This document shows positions 6,502 to 7,344 of a stretch of DNA of 7,344 bases, piece after piece. The translations under genes and the position numbers were made by a program. The stretch covers positions 1 through 7,344 of the forward strand of contig JAFOBK010000049.1 of NCBI GenBank assembly GCA_017381835.1. Reading direction: 5' to 3'. Numbering within the stretch: the stretch's first letter is position 1; every line of letters begins with the position of its first letter. The DNA comes from Oscillospiraceae bacterium (lineage in GTDB: Bacteria; Bacillota_A; Clostridia; Oscillospirales; Oscillospiraceae). Under the pieces are notes generated by a model. The model was not told where the DNA came from and ran no database searches. It saw only the letters and a program-made list of their open reading frames with translations.

Positions 6502-6525
6502 AATAAAATTTACAGAATAAAATGA

Positions 6526-7344
6526 TTACTGTGCAGTCTTTGCGTGACGCTCTTCCAGTTCAGCGGTCATCTTAGCCAGGCTCTTCTTATCCAGGTTGTA
6601 GATGAAGGCATTACCAACCAGCTGCATAGCAGCAGAGAACAGGTACAGAGCAGCAACCAGGTAGCGCATGTTCAGAGCGGTCTGAGCGGACTGATCGGGA
6701 CCCAGGGTACCAACGTAGCCCAGAGCGACCATGATGACCAGAACGACAGAGGGTCCAATGCCCTGAGCCAGCTTACGGAAGAAGCTGTGCAGGGAGTAAA
6801 CGGTACCTTCCTCGCGGACGCCGAACTTCCACTCGTTGTAGTCGATAGCGTCGCCCATCATGCCCCAAGACACGGTGGAGTAGATGCCCAGACCCAGGGA
6901 GTTCAGCAGCATGCAGATAACGTAGATAGCCAGACCGGTCATATCGGGAGTGATGGGCAGGACCAGCATCAGGCCGCAAGCGATGCAGGAAGCGATAGCG
7001 CCGACGGTAGCCAGCTCCTTCTTGCCGTACTTGTTAACCATCTTACGAGCCAGGGGGGTGAACAGCAGGATGGGGATCATTGCGAACATGGAAACCAGAC
7101 CAGAGATCTGGGGGTTCTTGAAGTAGGACTGGAACATGACCTGAACAGCGGTGTTAGCACCCTGCTGGCCGATGAACATACCGAATGCAGCGACGGTAGC
7201 GCCCATTGCGGGACGGTTCTTGACGAAGTTGCCCATTGCCTTGAAGACATTGAACTTGGGAGCATCTTCCTTCAGAGTCACATCAACATTGACGCGGATC
7301 TCGGTGTTCTTGATCATGAACTGGAAGCACAGGAAGCCCAGGAA
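6526..7344 (-). CDS. GPH-family sugar/glucuronide:cation symporter, N-terminus cut by window edge
   Basis: C-terminal 272 residues of a membrane importer of the glycoside-pentoside-hexuronide family (the UidB/MelB/XynB group), which moves glycosides in with a cation. Full members have about 450-480 residues, so roughly 190 lie beyond the right edge. The frame is open through 7344, hence the ATG at 7317 is internal. The visible part starts at the end of helix 6, then a charged cytoplasmic loop to KNRPAM, and six likely membrane segments follow. The family signature is clear: MMGDAIDYNEWKFGVREEG (start about residue 161), then SFFRKLAQGIGPS. A hydrophilic C-terminal tail ends the protein. It precedes the GH2 gene on the same strand by 82 bases. 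Import of beta-glucuronides is inferred from the neighbours; xylosides, galactosides or free uronates are alternatives within this family. Confidence 0.88.
   Translation of the reverse strand, partial: FLGFLCFQFMIKNTEIRVNVDVTLKEDAPKFNVFKAMGNFVKNRPAMGATVAAFGMFIGQQGANTAVQVMFQSYFKNPQISGLVSMFAMIPILLFTPLARKMVNKYGKKELATVGAIASCIACGLMLVLPITPDMTGLAIYVICMLLNSLGLGIYSTVSWGMMGDAIDYNEWKFGVREEGTVYSLHSFFRKLAQGIGPSVVLVIMVALGYVGTLGPDQSAQTALNMRYLVAALYLFSAAMQLVGNAFIYNLDKKSLAKMTAELEERHAKTAQ

Noticed and set aside
6444..6503. ATG at 6503 as the start of the GH2 gene
   Set aside because: The extra 20 residues would be encoded by the hairpin and the AAGGAG site, have no upstream ribosome site, and are not like a GH2 N-terminus or a signal peptide.

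Overview
The window holds one coherent glucuronide and D-glucuronate utilisation locus, with six genes and almost no spare DNA. Base composition is moderately GC-rich (a little over half by eye). The genes have strong AAGGAG/GGAGG ribosome sites. The pathway uses an SDR-type fructuronate reductase as in Bacillus, a GPH-family sugar importer and an AraC-type regulator. Together these suggest a Gram-positive anaerobe, most likely a gut Clostridia/Oscillospirales relative. That placement is inference, since no rRNA or other marker gene is present.

Layout. (1) Positions 1-3175, minus strand: a tight operon read from right to left, uxaC (glucuronate isomerase), uxuA (mannonate dehydratase) and uxuB (SDR-type D-mannonate oxidoreductase). 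The uxuB gene runs off the left edge. Gaps are 21 and 31 bases, each filled by a ribosome site. (2) Positions 3176-3325: the divergent control region. It has a clear plus-strand promoter, a 27-bp imperfect palindrome over the presumed uxaC promoter, and two ATTGCA boxes 22 bp apart. (3) Positions 3326-4138, plus strand: an AraC-family regulator. (4) Positions 4142-4177: a 16-bp-stem terminator that should work on both strands, between convergent genes. (5) Positions 4197-7344, minus strand: a GPH-family symporter (cut by the right edge) followed by a cytoplasmic GH2 glycosidase, best read as a beta-glucuronidase, with a perfect 12-bp hairpin between them.

How the genes fit together (inference from families and context). 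The symporter imports intact glucuronides. The GH2 enzyme has no signal peptide and releases D-glucuronate inside the cell. UxaC converts this to D-fructuronate, UxuB reduces it to D-mannonate, and UxuA dehydrates that to 2-keto-3-deoxy-D-gluconate (KDG). KDG kinase and aldolase are not in the window. The AraC-type protein between the two arms is the natural candidate local regulator.

Most worth a second look: the methionine/glycine-rich C-terminal extension of the GH2 enzyme, its uncertain substrate (glucuronide or galactoside), the layered operator-like elements in the divergent promoter, and the T-tract-less hairpin between symporter and glycosidase. I found no wholly new system, CRISPR array, mobile element or RNA gene.
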